Shown: piece after piece, positions 11,001 through 23,000 of the stretch
Numbering within the stretch: position 1 is the first letter of the stretch
How the letters are laid out: every line of letters begins with the position of its first letter
Assembly (NCBI RefSeq): GCF_028858725.1
Contig: NC_084781.1
Location: 5,030,513 to 5,094,512, forward strand
Direction: 5' to 3'
DNA: 64,000 nt
Source of the DNA: Colius striatus
Taxonomy: Eukaryota > Chordata > Aves > Coliiformes > Coliidae
The notes under the pieces: model-generated
What the model saw: the letters and a program-made list of their open reading frames with translations, nothing else
Told to the model about the DNA's origin: nothing
The model's database searches: none
Program-made: the position numbers and the translations under genes

Positions 11001-14000
11001 AGAGGACTCTGCCTCCACCTCTCATCTCAGCGCTTCTCTCTCTACCTGGGAAAACCCTGTAGTCAGGCTCATTTAGAGTCTATTTTTGCTTTCCCATGGA
11101 AGATTCATTCCTCCCCCTGCGAGGCATCTGGAGGCACAGCCAGGAGTGACAGAGGGCCCATGCAGCTCGCAGCCAGTGGCTGCCATCCAGCGTGCCCACG
11201 CTGCTGACAGGTGACAGCGGCTCCCAGCACAAAAGCCTGTCTGTGCATGAGACCAGGGAGCTGGAGCAGAGTGCCCCACTGCACCTGAGAGCAAAACCAG
11301 CCTTGTTCTCTGTCTGAGGCTAAAGACATAGCATCAGCACAGGCTGCTGCAGAGGAGGGTCTGTAGCCACACCATGCAGAGCCAGGGGACACTGGGTTTC
11401 AGCTTTGACCCTTGCAGGTGTTTACTTTCTGCACTGAAGATCCCACACCTGGTAAAATCAAGTTTCATTTCTTACCCCTTGGCAAGAGATCCTTTGGACT
11501 GAGAGGGATAGTGCTTGAGAAGCTTTTTGCTGCCCATTTTCAGTGTCCCTAGAAAAGACAGCCTGAGGGAACTGTCTGGGGGCGGAGTGCTGGCCACGGA
11601 CTGGGGGTCTAATGCTAATGTGTAGGAGAGGCTGGTGGGACTCAAGAGCTCCAGCAGAGGCCTATAATTAAAGGCTGTTTCTCTGAGTGTCCTGGCAAAG
11701 CCAAGGGTCACAAACAGTCCATGACAGGGAGAAATCACAGACCTAGGGGAGAGTCTAATGCACACATGCAGAAAGCTGGATAGTTCAGGAGAAAGGTGGG
11801 GATTTCTGTCACTGCCTTCTCCAGGTTTCTGTGTAGAGCAGCTTGATCCATGCTGGTTATGCTGCCTGTGCGAAGCACTGTGGCACTCAGGGCAGGGGAG
11901 AGCAGCAAGGGAGGAACAAACCCTGCCCCATCCTTGAGCAGCCCAAACAAAGGAGCTAGCTGAGCTCAGAGCGCAGGGCTGGGTGAGTTATCAGCACAGC
12001 AGAGTCATAACTCACCCCTCACCCAAACCTGTGGCTGTGACAGAGGTTCCCCCTGCCTTGAATTATCTCCCCACCCTGCCACAGGGCCAGGACTAGAAAT
12101 AAAGAGCCTGTCCCGGTGTGCAACAGCCCAGCTACAGCCACTGCACCACAGACTAAATGCCCATCAGTCCTGGGCTAGATAATCAGCACTGAGACCCTAG
12201 TAGGCAAGCCCAGAGTCACTTTCCCACCAGAGCAGTTGTGTTGATGGCCTTCCTAGCCTGGGGATGCCAAAACCAGAGGAAATGTTAAGAATGGATAATC
12301 AAAGTTGGCTTAGGAGCTGTAAGTACACAAAGAGGTTGCACCTTACTCATTGAGCCAAGGCCCCTGTCATTTGAGAAGCAATGTTGTTTTAAGGGCTGGA
12401 ACAGAAGGCAGCAGCTAGTGATTTGGTGGTGTACAGCGGAGACAACTGCACAAACCATTCATTACTGGTATGTTCACGCTCTTCCCTTTGCCAACTGCAC
12501 TGGCCTGGTGGCTAGGAACTGAGCTGCAGGAAGGGGGATCTTCTGGGTGCTGAGGAGAACCAAGGCTGTGCCCATTTATGGTCATTTGGGACCGGGGATG
12601 TGTTGCACAGCAGCATCTTTGCCATGCTGTAATTCATATCAGCTGCCACGGTTTCCATTGGATACAGGACCCCTCTTGGCTCTACAGGCAGCACTGCTGG
12701 GTGCTGTTAGTTTGTGCACTGCACCCCACAGCTGGACACACTGCAGTTCTGTACATGTCACTCAGGAAACATGAGTTCATTTTTGTGTGCCAAGAGGTGA
12801 GTGACCTAGGAGGTAGGTGCTGAGGAAAGTATAGTCTCAGACCAGCCCAGGATCCAAATCTACAGGACAGCCATTGTCACGACTCCAAAGCCAAATGCTG
12901 TGCTTGGGTCGTGCTGGTACAGCACATGGTGTCTCACAAAAGGCTTTAGGAAAGGCTTTTTGCTTTTCTCTTCAGTGTGCCACCTCTGTCCTGCTGTGTG
13001 TCCCTGTGTAGGCACAGCTGCCTGCTGCCACTGCTCCCCTCACCCTGGGCTTGCATTGTTTCTCTACTGGGGGGCAAGTTTTACAAAGGTACTTTTGCAA
13101 GTGATGGGGCTGAGTTTGCCAAACTCGTGCTTGGATTCAGCAAGAACCCAGGGAAAGAGAGGGAGGGCTTATTGGGATCTCCCTGCAGAGGGAATGGTTA
13201 CAGCTCATTAGAGGTGGCCTGTTTGGGGATTTGCTTGATGCTCTGATGCCTAATGGGTGTGCTCATGTATCTCTTTGCTACAAGCTGAACAGGATCCTGT
13301 TGGGAAGATGAGGGCAGTTTTGGTAAAGGGTGGGAGGGATGGAGAGGGAGAAGCTGGCACAGAGCACAGATTGTAAAGGGGAAATGTGCCCAAGGATCTG
13401 GGAGGAAATTAGGAGCAGGGCTGAGTTTGGCAGGAGGAAAGCTGCAATAGTTGCAGAGGAAGGCAGTGTTCTGGCAGCTTATCTTTGCACCCTCCAGGAC
13501 AGCCCTGCCAAAAGCAAGGTCAAGAACTCTCACACTGTTACACCTCCTGTTGCCGTGTCCTTCAAGCTGTTACCAGTCGGCTCTGATCACTCAGCCACGG
13601 ACACTGTTCCTTAGATGAGTGCCAAAAACAAAGAGCCCCCCCCTACTCCCTACCCTGCACAGGGAAGGAAACACTAACCAGCTGAAGGAACACTAAAGCA
13701 TCAGGAAGGACAACTGGCCTGGCACTCCTGTCCAAGCCTGGGCAAGGATTTCCCTGCCCCCAGCGCTCAGGTGACCTTGCTTTGCTCCATGGGCAAAGCA
13801 CCACGTGAGGCTCTGCCCTGGCTCTACCTCCAGGGCCAGGTCCTTCAGCTGACATCCACGAGCAGGTCCCTGTGCCCTGGTGTCCCATCCCCGCTGTGTC
13901 TGGTGATGTGCTCGGGCTCCTGGCCCAGCAAACCAGCCTGCTGCTCTCATGCTGTGTCATCTCATCTCCTGTGGGACATTATCCCAGACAGCAAGTAAGC

Positions 14001-17000
14001 AGGGGAAGTGCAGAAGTCACCCCTCGTGATGCAAAGGGATTCAACTGGGAACTGAACTAGCAATTTGCCAGTGACAGAACCTTTAACCCCTGACTCCCTG
14101 CCCAGTCCTTCTGGGAGCTTGATTTCTCAGCTTACAACAGAAGGATGCTAGTAGGAATGACTTCTCTGGGGCTAATATTTCCAGTTATCACAGTACAGAA
14201 AGAAAACTCTTTCCTTCTTTCTTGGCATGGCAGGAACAGACTTTCAAAAATGTACCCTGATTTTTAAATACCCTTTTTGCCTGTGGTGTAAATACTGAAG
14301 CATGTTGTTTCTCTCCCCTAACTCTCGGAGTTTAAAAATATCGCTAGCCTGGGGAGGTGCATCTTCCAGTGAGATTTATAACGGCTGCTCTCAAGTGATG
14401 TGGAAAATGAGCCTCCCTCTGCCCCATCCAGCCTGGCACCTTCCAAGAATTTATTTCCTTTATTTGCGTGAGCCTAAGAATACTCAGAGGCTGCATCTCT
14501 GCCCAAGCACTCTCATTATTTAGGTTTAGTTTATGGCCAGTCTCTGGGGAGCTGAGTGGGTCTGGGCAGCCGATCCTTCCCTCGGCTGGGTAATTCAGCC
14601 CTGCACTACTGCCGGTTGATAATGATCAACAAATCACAGATGCTGTATCTATTGCCTGCTATGTATCACCCCTGCTCTGTAAATTGGCCGAGCCCTCAGA
14701 GCCAATGTGAGCAGGACGTGTGGGGCCTCGTGCTGCCAGGGCTGCTGCCCGTAGCAGCGAGCAGACGCGGGCAGGGGGCTGTGAGGCGGCGTGGCAGGGA
14801 GCTCGCTGGGGCAGGCTGCACAGAACCTCACGTGGCAGGAATCCTGACCTAGCTGAAGCCTTTAGATGCTGTTTCAGCTTTGCTGAAGCAAGAAGCAGGC
14901 AGCTTTCAATGCAAGCATGAAGCTTTGGCTCATTCCTGCCCAGCCATGCGAGTCCTGTCAATGTCCCGTGCTGATGCCAAGCTGGTACTTTGGTTATCCT
15001 CTGATGCTCTGCTCACTTTTGTCTGTCAGCTGGTGGAAACCACTTTCCATGGGGACGGTTGAGCACTGCTGGAGAGGCAGGAGCCGGGGGTGTCAGGAGG
15101 CAGTGAGGAGGAGGCACCCTCCCCGTGCTCCTGCACTTGGCTGAGGAGGGAAACTCCTTCCTTGGCATGACCAGGCGTGTTTGGGCTCTGCCAGTGTCCA
15201 GCTCCATGATCAAGCTGTGGCTGCCTCTGGTCTTTGCCTGACTGCACCTCCTCGCAGCACCTGATCCGCCAGCATCCCTCCATCCCATCTCCATCCCCTT
15301 GCTCTGCCCAGCGTGGGGGCTGAGGCTGCCTCTCCCGTTAACCTGCTTGGCCAAAGGCAGGCTGGAGAGTTTCAGAGGTCAAGGGCTCTTTTTCCACCCC
15401 CTGTGGCAAAGCTTCCCAGTATGATCCCCAGGAATCTGTAGTCTCTGGAGGCCGCGTGGTTGCCAGCGCCTCTGCTCCCGTCATGCTCCATGATAAAGAG
15501 AGAGCGAGAGAGATTTTGATTACATTATGACAAGCAACAGAGAGATGGAGTGAAAGCTGCAGTCTGCCTATTGTAATTCCAGTTAGCAGGGGTAATGTGG
15601 CCAAAGTCTGACAGCTGTATTGATCCAAACTTTGTATGGGGAGAAGCTATCACGCAGTTTCAAAGGTCCCTGGGGCATGGGGCCAAGCACATGTACAGCT
15701 GTGGGGAAAGAGAGAAGAAAAGCCTGTTTATAATGGAGCACATGAACAGGCAACTGCATCTTGCCACCTGAAATGCCAGAGCCAGCCTGGTAGCTAAGCT
15801 CTCTCTAAGGCTGGATTTGCCTCAAAATCTCTGCTGCAAAATCCCCTTGAACACCTTAAGACTTTTTTACTACCTACATGATGAAGCACATCTTCTCCAT
15901 GTGCATATGGAATGAGTTGGTCAAGACTTAGTTTCTTCTCTGGACAGAATGTAGCCAAATAAGATAAACCAGCAGTTATGTCTGTGCTGGGGAACAAAAG
16001 CCCAGGGCTGCATGGAAGGAGGGAGGAAGGAGGAAAGGAGAGTTTCCCTCTTGCACTTCAAGGCAACTCCTCAAGGTCGGAGCTGAGGCACGCTGGCAGA
16101 GGCTGTGGGCAGGCTGTTTGTGCAGATGCTGTCTCAGCTGTACCCTTTCTGTGCCTAAGGGGAGGACTCCAATTTGCAGTTTTGCTGGTATTGATCTGAG
16201 ACCTTTCACTGGCTCTAAACTCACTTTGGAAATAAAAGGCTAAATGCATTCTTCCTAGGTATATATATATATATTTGTATTCTTGCCATCCCAGTTGCTG
16301 CCATGCCTTACATGCCATACTGCAGAGTACCTTACAGCACCTCACTGGAAATGGGAATATCTGCTGCCCTACACTGCCTTCTACCAGGCATGATTCAGCT
16401 TTTACTTAAAGGGAAAGAATGGCCTGGAGGTGATGGCAAAGACAGGCTGAGCTCAGAAGGGCTGGCATCATTTCCTGGCTTTGCCACAAGCTCCCTGGAA
16501 TATCCTTGGCTAGCTCACTTCACCTCTGTGTGCATTCCCTTGTCAAAAGCTGACAGTGGTAGCAGTCCCTCTCTCCTCTGTTCGTCTTGCCTCGTGTCTG
16601 CAGGGCACCTTGCACAACTGCTCTCACCAACGTTACTCTATAAATGGCAGGAGACCATTTGTGAGGCACAGGGAAAGTTGACTCCCCATTATTTTGTCAT
16701 AGCAGCCAAGAGCCGACAGCTTCTTGCCCAGGGATTTTAGAAGACAAGAAATTGTTTTGCACAGATGCACAAAGATTCTGTCAGTGCAAACACTGGACTC
16801 AGTTTCTCACTGCTCTGAGCGTGTGATGTGTGGGTTGAAACCATGGGAGCTGGTGAATGTGGTCCATGGGCTTCCCTGCCTGGTTTCATTCAAACACCTC
16901 TTGATTTCTCACTCCACTGTTTTTTCGTTTGGGTCACTTCTGCTTTCTAGTCACTCTGTGGGCAGGCTGCAGGTTGGTGAGAGGTGTAGGCTGGACAGCC

Positions 17001-20000
17001 CTCCACCCCTGCTGTCCTGCCAGCCCGGGGCAGCTCCTACCCACAGCCTGTCTCCTTGCTGGACCACGCACAGGGCGGGACAGGTGACAGGAGCAAGTTT
17101 CACAACACCTGAGTTGCCCCATTGTAGGATGCAGAAAACAGAAATACTCTGCCTCTTGCAGGAACAAGCATTTCAAAAAACTCTGTGGTCCTTTCATAAG
17201 AGGGGGCAGGTAGCAATGCAAACCCGGGCCTTATGAGCCATCCAATTTGTTTCACGTGTGAGCCATCACATGGTACTGATTATAGTTGCCTCAGACAGCA
17301 GATGGATTTAAACAAGTGTCTTTATGCTATAAAAGCTTTCTAGTCTATCTCCTGGGCAGATTAACGATTTTAGCCATATGCAAGAGTCTATGGTATTCCA
17401 AAGCTGGGGGAAATTTCCCAGGGAAGATGTGTACCACAACAAGACCTTTTCTCCTGTGGCCAGAGGAGCTGGCAAGATGCATTGAAGGAGGGAAAAGAGG
17501 TTCATATGCAAGCTCCCTGGAAGCTTGGAGCTGGGACACTGCAGCAAGGAAGGAACAGGCTCAGCAGCTGGCTCCTGCCTGCCTGGAGTCTGCCTGCATC
17601 GCTCTCCTTATCCCTCCTGCCCCGGTGTGCCCCAGCAAACCAGGCAGGGACTGTTTCAAGTTGTATGAATTCTTCAGGGCAGAGAGAGAGATGGAGGGTT
17701 TAAAGTTCGATAATTGTTAATTATTACTCAGGCTTCCCAAGAGATTTCTGGGGAAAAGATGTGCCTCTTTTGCCAAGGTGTTTCGTGGAACATTAGTCTC
17801 TGTCCTGGCTACGCTGAGCCCTTTCTCTCCTGCCTTCCAGCTGCCTCCAGTGGGATTAATAAAGAGCTGCTGGAGAACTTCTTATCTAGTAGCTGAATAA
17901 TGTTTGTAATACAGGGAGAGGAGGCAGCTTTGATCTGGGAAAGAGAGCAGAGGAAAAAAACCAACCAAACAGATGGGCTATTGGGGCAGGGGGAGGGTGT
18001 GGGGCAGGCTGGGCTGTGCTGGCGTGTGGGAAGCGGGCATGGCAGCTCCTGCACCCAACCTGTTCTGCAGAGAAAAGATGTGGGTTTCCAGGGCTTGTCA
18101 GGCTGGGGAAGAACGGGCTGAACCCAGCCACCAGCAGCCAGAAACTCTGGGAACCCCCAGTGGAGGAGAGGAAGCTCAGAAAAGGGGTGCTGCTGACAAC
18201 CCCCTCTGTACCAGGAGGCTCTGCAGCCTCCCACGGCCGCTGCCCTGGCACAGACCTCCCTGGCAGCGTGTTGCTGCCCAGCAGCTCCTGCTCCCCTTCT
18301 CTCACCACCAACAGTGGCCACATCCAAGCTGGCACCAGCGCTCTCGCCGGGCGGGAGCCCGGAGGCGAAGGGCCACACCTGAGAGGCAGGACTGGCTCTG
18401 GCTCTGCTCTTCTCACGGGTGTGGGCTGGGAGCCGGTTGGGCCAGGCTGGGGCCCGAGGCCAGGATCCCTGTGAGCATGCCAGGGCCACGGCACAGGGAG
18501 CAGCTTGGCGCATTGGAGTGAGGCAGGAGGGGGTTTAGCTCCCCACAGTGCTCCACGCAGCCTCCCAACACACTTATCTCTCACCCTGCAACCACCTGCT
18601 TTCTGACCCCAGCCTCCTGGGCCCTTCAGCCCCAAAAGACACTCCTTCCCAGGTGGGACAAGAAAAGGAGCTGCGTGGCCCCTGTGGATTTGGGGACAGT
18701 GCTTCAAAACTCAGCCGTGATCCAGAGAGACTGACCTTGTCTGGAGCTAAGGAAGGTGTGATCATAGTGGTAACAGCTCCAAAACTGGCTCTGCAGACTG
18801 AGCGTTGCTTTGTGTTTTTGAGGACAAGATGGGCCTGAGCAGTTGACACAGCCTGTGCTGGGAGCTGGGGTTCCTGCAGGAAAAGCCACTTCTTTTTCCT
18901 TTCTTGCAACGGTGTTCCTTGGCCTCTTTAGTCTATGTTTGCCCACAGAGAGTCCTTCCCCTTTGCAGGTCCAGACAGCTTTCAAAGCTTATGCTTTGAA
19001 GTGTAGTTTCTCACTTGCTTCTCTCCCCCAAAATGCAACCAGGCACAGGGCTGAGCACACCAAGCTGTGTTGGGTTTGCAGTTCACTCTGCAGATGAGGA
19101 GAGGAGAGGTCTGTGCCCCCAAGAAACACACTCTTCTCTCCAGGTGCCTGGGGCATGCCTGGCTGCTTCTCCCAAATACTCCAGAGTCATGGGTATCTCC
19201 AGGAGGGCTCAGATGTTGTTTGTCTGCTCCAAAGCCCCACACCACGGCCTCACGTGGGCAGGCTTGACAGTTAATCCCCGGGGAGATTAGCGGCTGAGTT
19301 TTATCTTCACCCATCCTGGTCCTCATCTCCGGTCTGCTCAGATGAATCCGTCTGGGAGACCCAGCAAGGCTGTGCCAGCCGAGCCCGGTGCCCTCTGCTT
19401 CACCGATAAAAAGGTCTGTCCCCTGCACCCACCTGTGGTGCCATCCTTGTTTCATGAGGTTTGCTAAAGGCAGGTAGGGAGATGCTCCAGATGTCTGAGA
19501 AAACCAGGCTCTTTCCATAGCCAGGGAAGTCTAGGTCAGGGATGGTGGGTCTCGGAGGGTTCATGCCCCGTGGGAGGAGAGCAGGTCCCTCCCTCCAGTG
19601 GGGCCACTCTGAGGTGCCACCAAGCCTATGAGGACGAGGACGAGGGAGAGGAGCACGAGGGGGGAGCGTCCCTGTCCCCAGGAGAGTGACTGAAGGGGGA
19701 TTTGTCTGGCCAGGCCCATCTGCTCCTGTCGGCCCGTTGCCATGGTGATGGGGTGGCTTGAGATGGGGTTTCACCAGCAAGGGCAGGGGACTCTGGGAGA
19801 AAAATCCAGGCAGGGAAAAGTCTGCCTTTTCTTTCCTGGGTGGAAATGAAGGGGAGAGGGAGGATCCTGCGGCAGAGGCTGTGTCCTTTCCTTCCTCCTC
19901 ATGCCTGCCATAGCCATCCTGTCCCTGGGATCCTCTTGCTCGCCCCCTTTTCCCTTCCTTTTCCTCCAGTTTGGGTCTCCTGCTGGGGGCCTGCTGGGTG

Positions 20001-23000
20001 CTGCAAGGAGAGGCTGCCATGCCCCCCATGGGCACTGGGCTCTGTCTTTGTCTTGGCCCCAGCCTGGTACTGCTCCCATCTGGCACCCATTGTTGGCACG
20101 TGTGCCATTAATGACTGGGGCAGAAGCCCCCCAGCTGTATCTCTTCTCCACTTTCTGTCTGGGCTGGTGGGTCTCACTCCAGCAGTAGCCCAGGCTGAAG
20201 TCACCTGTGCCATGCTGAGCACAAGGACGTGCAGGAGGGTTGGTTTGTGCTCATGCTCAGCCCAGACAATGGCTGCAAGGTTTTGGGCTCCTGCTTGATG
20301 GGCGGTGGTCGGGCCCCTCCTCTCCCAATGCAAAACCTGTGGTTGCATGGGAACATGTTGAGTGGTGGGCAAGTGTGGACTGGCAAACGAGCTGAGATCT
20401 GCTGCTGGCAGTGCAGACACAACTTGGCCTCCTGCTCTGCCTCTGCACCAGCAGAGCCCAGGCCAGGCACAGAAGCTGCTCTCTCCCTCTCCATGTGTAC
20501 AATCAAGAGGAGGCTGTGGCAGTTTGGCTATTGGCTTTAATGCAAGGAGTCACTTGTCAGACCAAGTTACTCTCAGTCTCTCTCACTACATAAGCCTGGA
20601 ACAGAGAGTAAGCCTGGTGAAAATGGTGTCCTGCCATTTGTGTAGGTAGGCCTGTGTCTGCCTGTGTGTCAGCGTATTTCAAGTGGAAATGGCTTTAAGA
20701 ACAAAAGCAAGAGAAGAAACAATATCTGCTCCTAGACAATGAGATCTGGGCTAATGTGTGACAAATAAAAATGGAAAGAATGCAAAGTGACAGATTGACA
20801 GACAGACAGACATGTTTTTGTGCTAGTTTAGCATCCTGATGGAAAAAGAAGTTAATTCAGGTTGCAAAGGACTGCAGGAGGTCATCTGCCGGCCTGCTGA
20901 AGCGGTGAATGTGTTCAACACCCTCCCTCAAAGAACTCAATATCCCTTCAGCTTGCTGCAGACTCACTAGAAGGCTGCACCTGTGGCAGGGCTGTGGCAG
21001 GCAGGAGCTGTGAGGCCAAGCCTTTGGTTGCAAACTGATGGTAAGGGGGGCCCTGGCAGAGGCAGAGGCTCGACAGACAGCAGTAAAAACAGTAGCAAGC
21101 TGGGGGAAGCCTAAACACAGAGCTCCTTTTGGGTACAATACTTGCTGGAAAGGCAGTCTGGGGTTTTTGATGATGAGGCTTTTTTGTTTGTTTCTACTAA
21201 ACCTAGGGAAATGGGATCGATGCAGCGAGTTACTGCTGTACACCCTCCCTGTATACCCTTGTGTTAGAGTCCTGCTGTGCTGGCTGCAGTCCCAGCTGCG
21301 AAATTGTCTCATCTCTGGCTTTACCCCTGCACTGGACATGTCTCTGGACGTGTCTGCTCCCAGTAAGATAATAGGAGGCATTTGAGGCCAGGGCCGAGAC
21401 TGCTGCCTTGACGATAAGTCTTGCTTTCCCAGTGAGAGCTGTGGGAAATGGGAGTATCAGACTGATCAGGCTTCACTGACCTGTTGTGGGAGCTGAGGGG
21501 AGAAACCAGGAGCTCATGTGGCCCTTTTGAGTGCAGAGCTGGCTTAAAGTCACCTTTCTCTTCCCCTTGTATCCCAGATCTGAGTGCAGCAGGGCTGAAT
21601 GTCACCTGTTCCCTCGTGACTAGCGATTTACAAGCCCTCATCCTGCTTCTTGTTTGCAGAGCAAATGCCCTTCTCCTGTTGGCTCTGCCCTCCCTGCAGT
21701 GGGGAATCAGCATATTCTGGTCTTGAAGCTTCTCCCAGATTTATGAGCTCGCTCTTCACCTTGAGAGTAAGACTGTCTTGCCCTGAGAAAGCTTTGAAAC
21801 CCAAAACACCAATTGCTGACTTAAGCAAACACAGATGATCCTCCAGCAAGTAAAATGTCTTCCTTTCTCTGTTTTAAGATATGGGTTGTTGAGATTTTGT
21901 TGTTGTCTTCTCTGTATTTCTCTTTTTCTCTGGAGACATGAGTCCCAAATGGTTCTGAGCAAAATCAATGTGATTCGAAAAGAACTCATCGATAACACGA
22001 GGGATATCGCTTCCTTGCCAGAGACCAACAGGAATCCCACCAAAAACTCCTCTCAGCCTCCTCCCCCCTTGAAAAGCAAGGTGCTTTAATTGGCTTTTAA
22101 TCTGAGGAAGACGAGAGCTGTTTGCATGGAATTGATAATAGGGGATAATATCTTACCCTGAGTGATGGGTTATTTGATCTCTGTGCATCAGAAACCTGAG
22201 CATATGTGTCTGAAATCAGGCAGGGGGGAATATGCCAGAGCTGGCTCAGGGCCCAAACAGGAGCACAGCTGCTTTTTTATTTCCAATAATAATTAGAAAT
22301 AAGATGAGGAACAATCACCTTCTGTCCTCCTGCTCCAGGGCACCAAATGATGTTAGGAAGCCTGGGGAAAGGCCTGCAAAGACAGGCATGGGGAATACAA
22401 GGGGTGTTAAGGCTACCTTGGCTCTTAAGGGGACAAAGGCCAGGCAGTGCTGCAGGCTGTCTCACCTCCGCTTGCCTTTAGGCTGCCAATACCTGCCTGA
22501 GCAGATGCACAGCGAGGAGGGCAGCGGAGGAGACCGAAGGAGAGGCAGCAGCATGAGGGCCTCACCACACAGGACAGGACCTTGGTTCCCACTGGCATCC
22601 TACACTTGTGCCCTGGCTGTCACTGCATAAGGCCAAACATTGCAGCAAGGGCAGCCTCGCTGACCTCTGCAGCTGCAGGCTCACGCGGATGGCCTCAGAG
22701 CAACAGCCCCACCATGGGGTCTGCGCCTCTGGCACATGCTCACCTCCTTCTGTCTCTCTAAATGTTATTGTCAGGTCTCTGCCAGTCCCAAACTGGGCTA
22801 TGTAAAGTCAGGCAGTCACCGCTTTCCCCTCCTGAGGTGCTATTAGCTCTGCAGGCATCACAGAGGTTTTGTAGTGAGCTCCAAAGTGAAGACCACTGAC
22901 GTCATTGGCCTGTGGACTGGGGCTGTGGTGGCTTTGCTCATGCAGAGCAGAGAGGAGCGGTGGGTGCCGGGAGGCATGTGGGCCTCAGAGAGCCGGGGCC

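Noticed and set aside
17809-18707. Two long minus-strand frames (234 and 273 codons)
   Set aside because: They overlap each other in different frames, are proline/serine-rich without domains, and sit in a GC-rich stretch of intron. No splice or promoter support was seen.
19620-19665. GAGGACGAGGACGAGG run similar to the acidic codons of exon 6
   Set aside because: A short repeat of GAN codons can arise as simple sequence; the flanks do not resemble exon 6, so it is not a duplicated exon.
19899-20420. 173-codon minus-strand frame overlapping a 228-codon frame
   Set aside because: Competing overlapping frames, no domain, no conserved motif; consistent with GC-rich intron.
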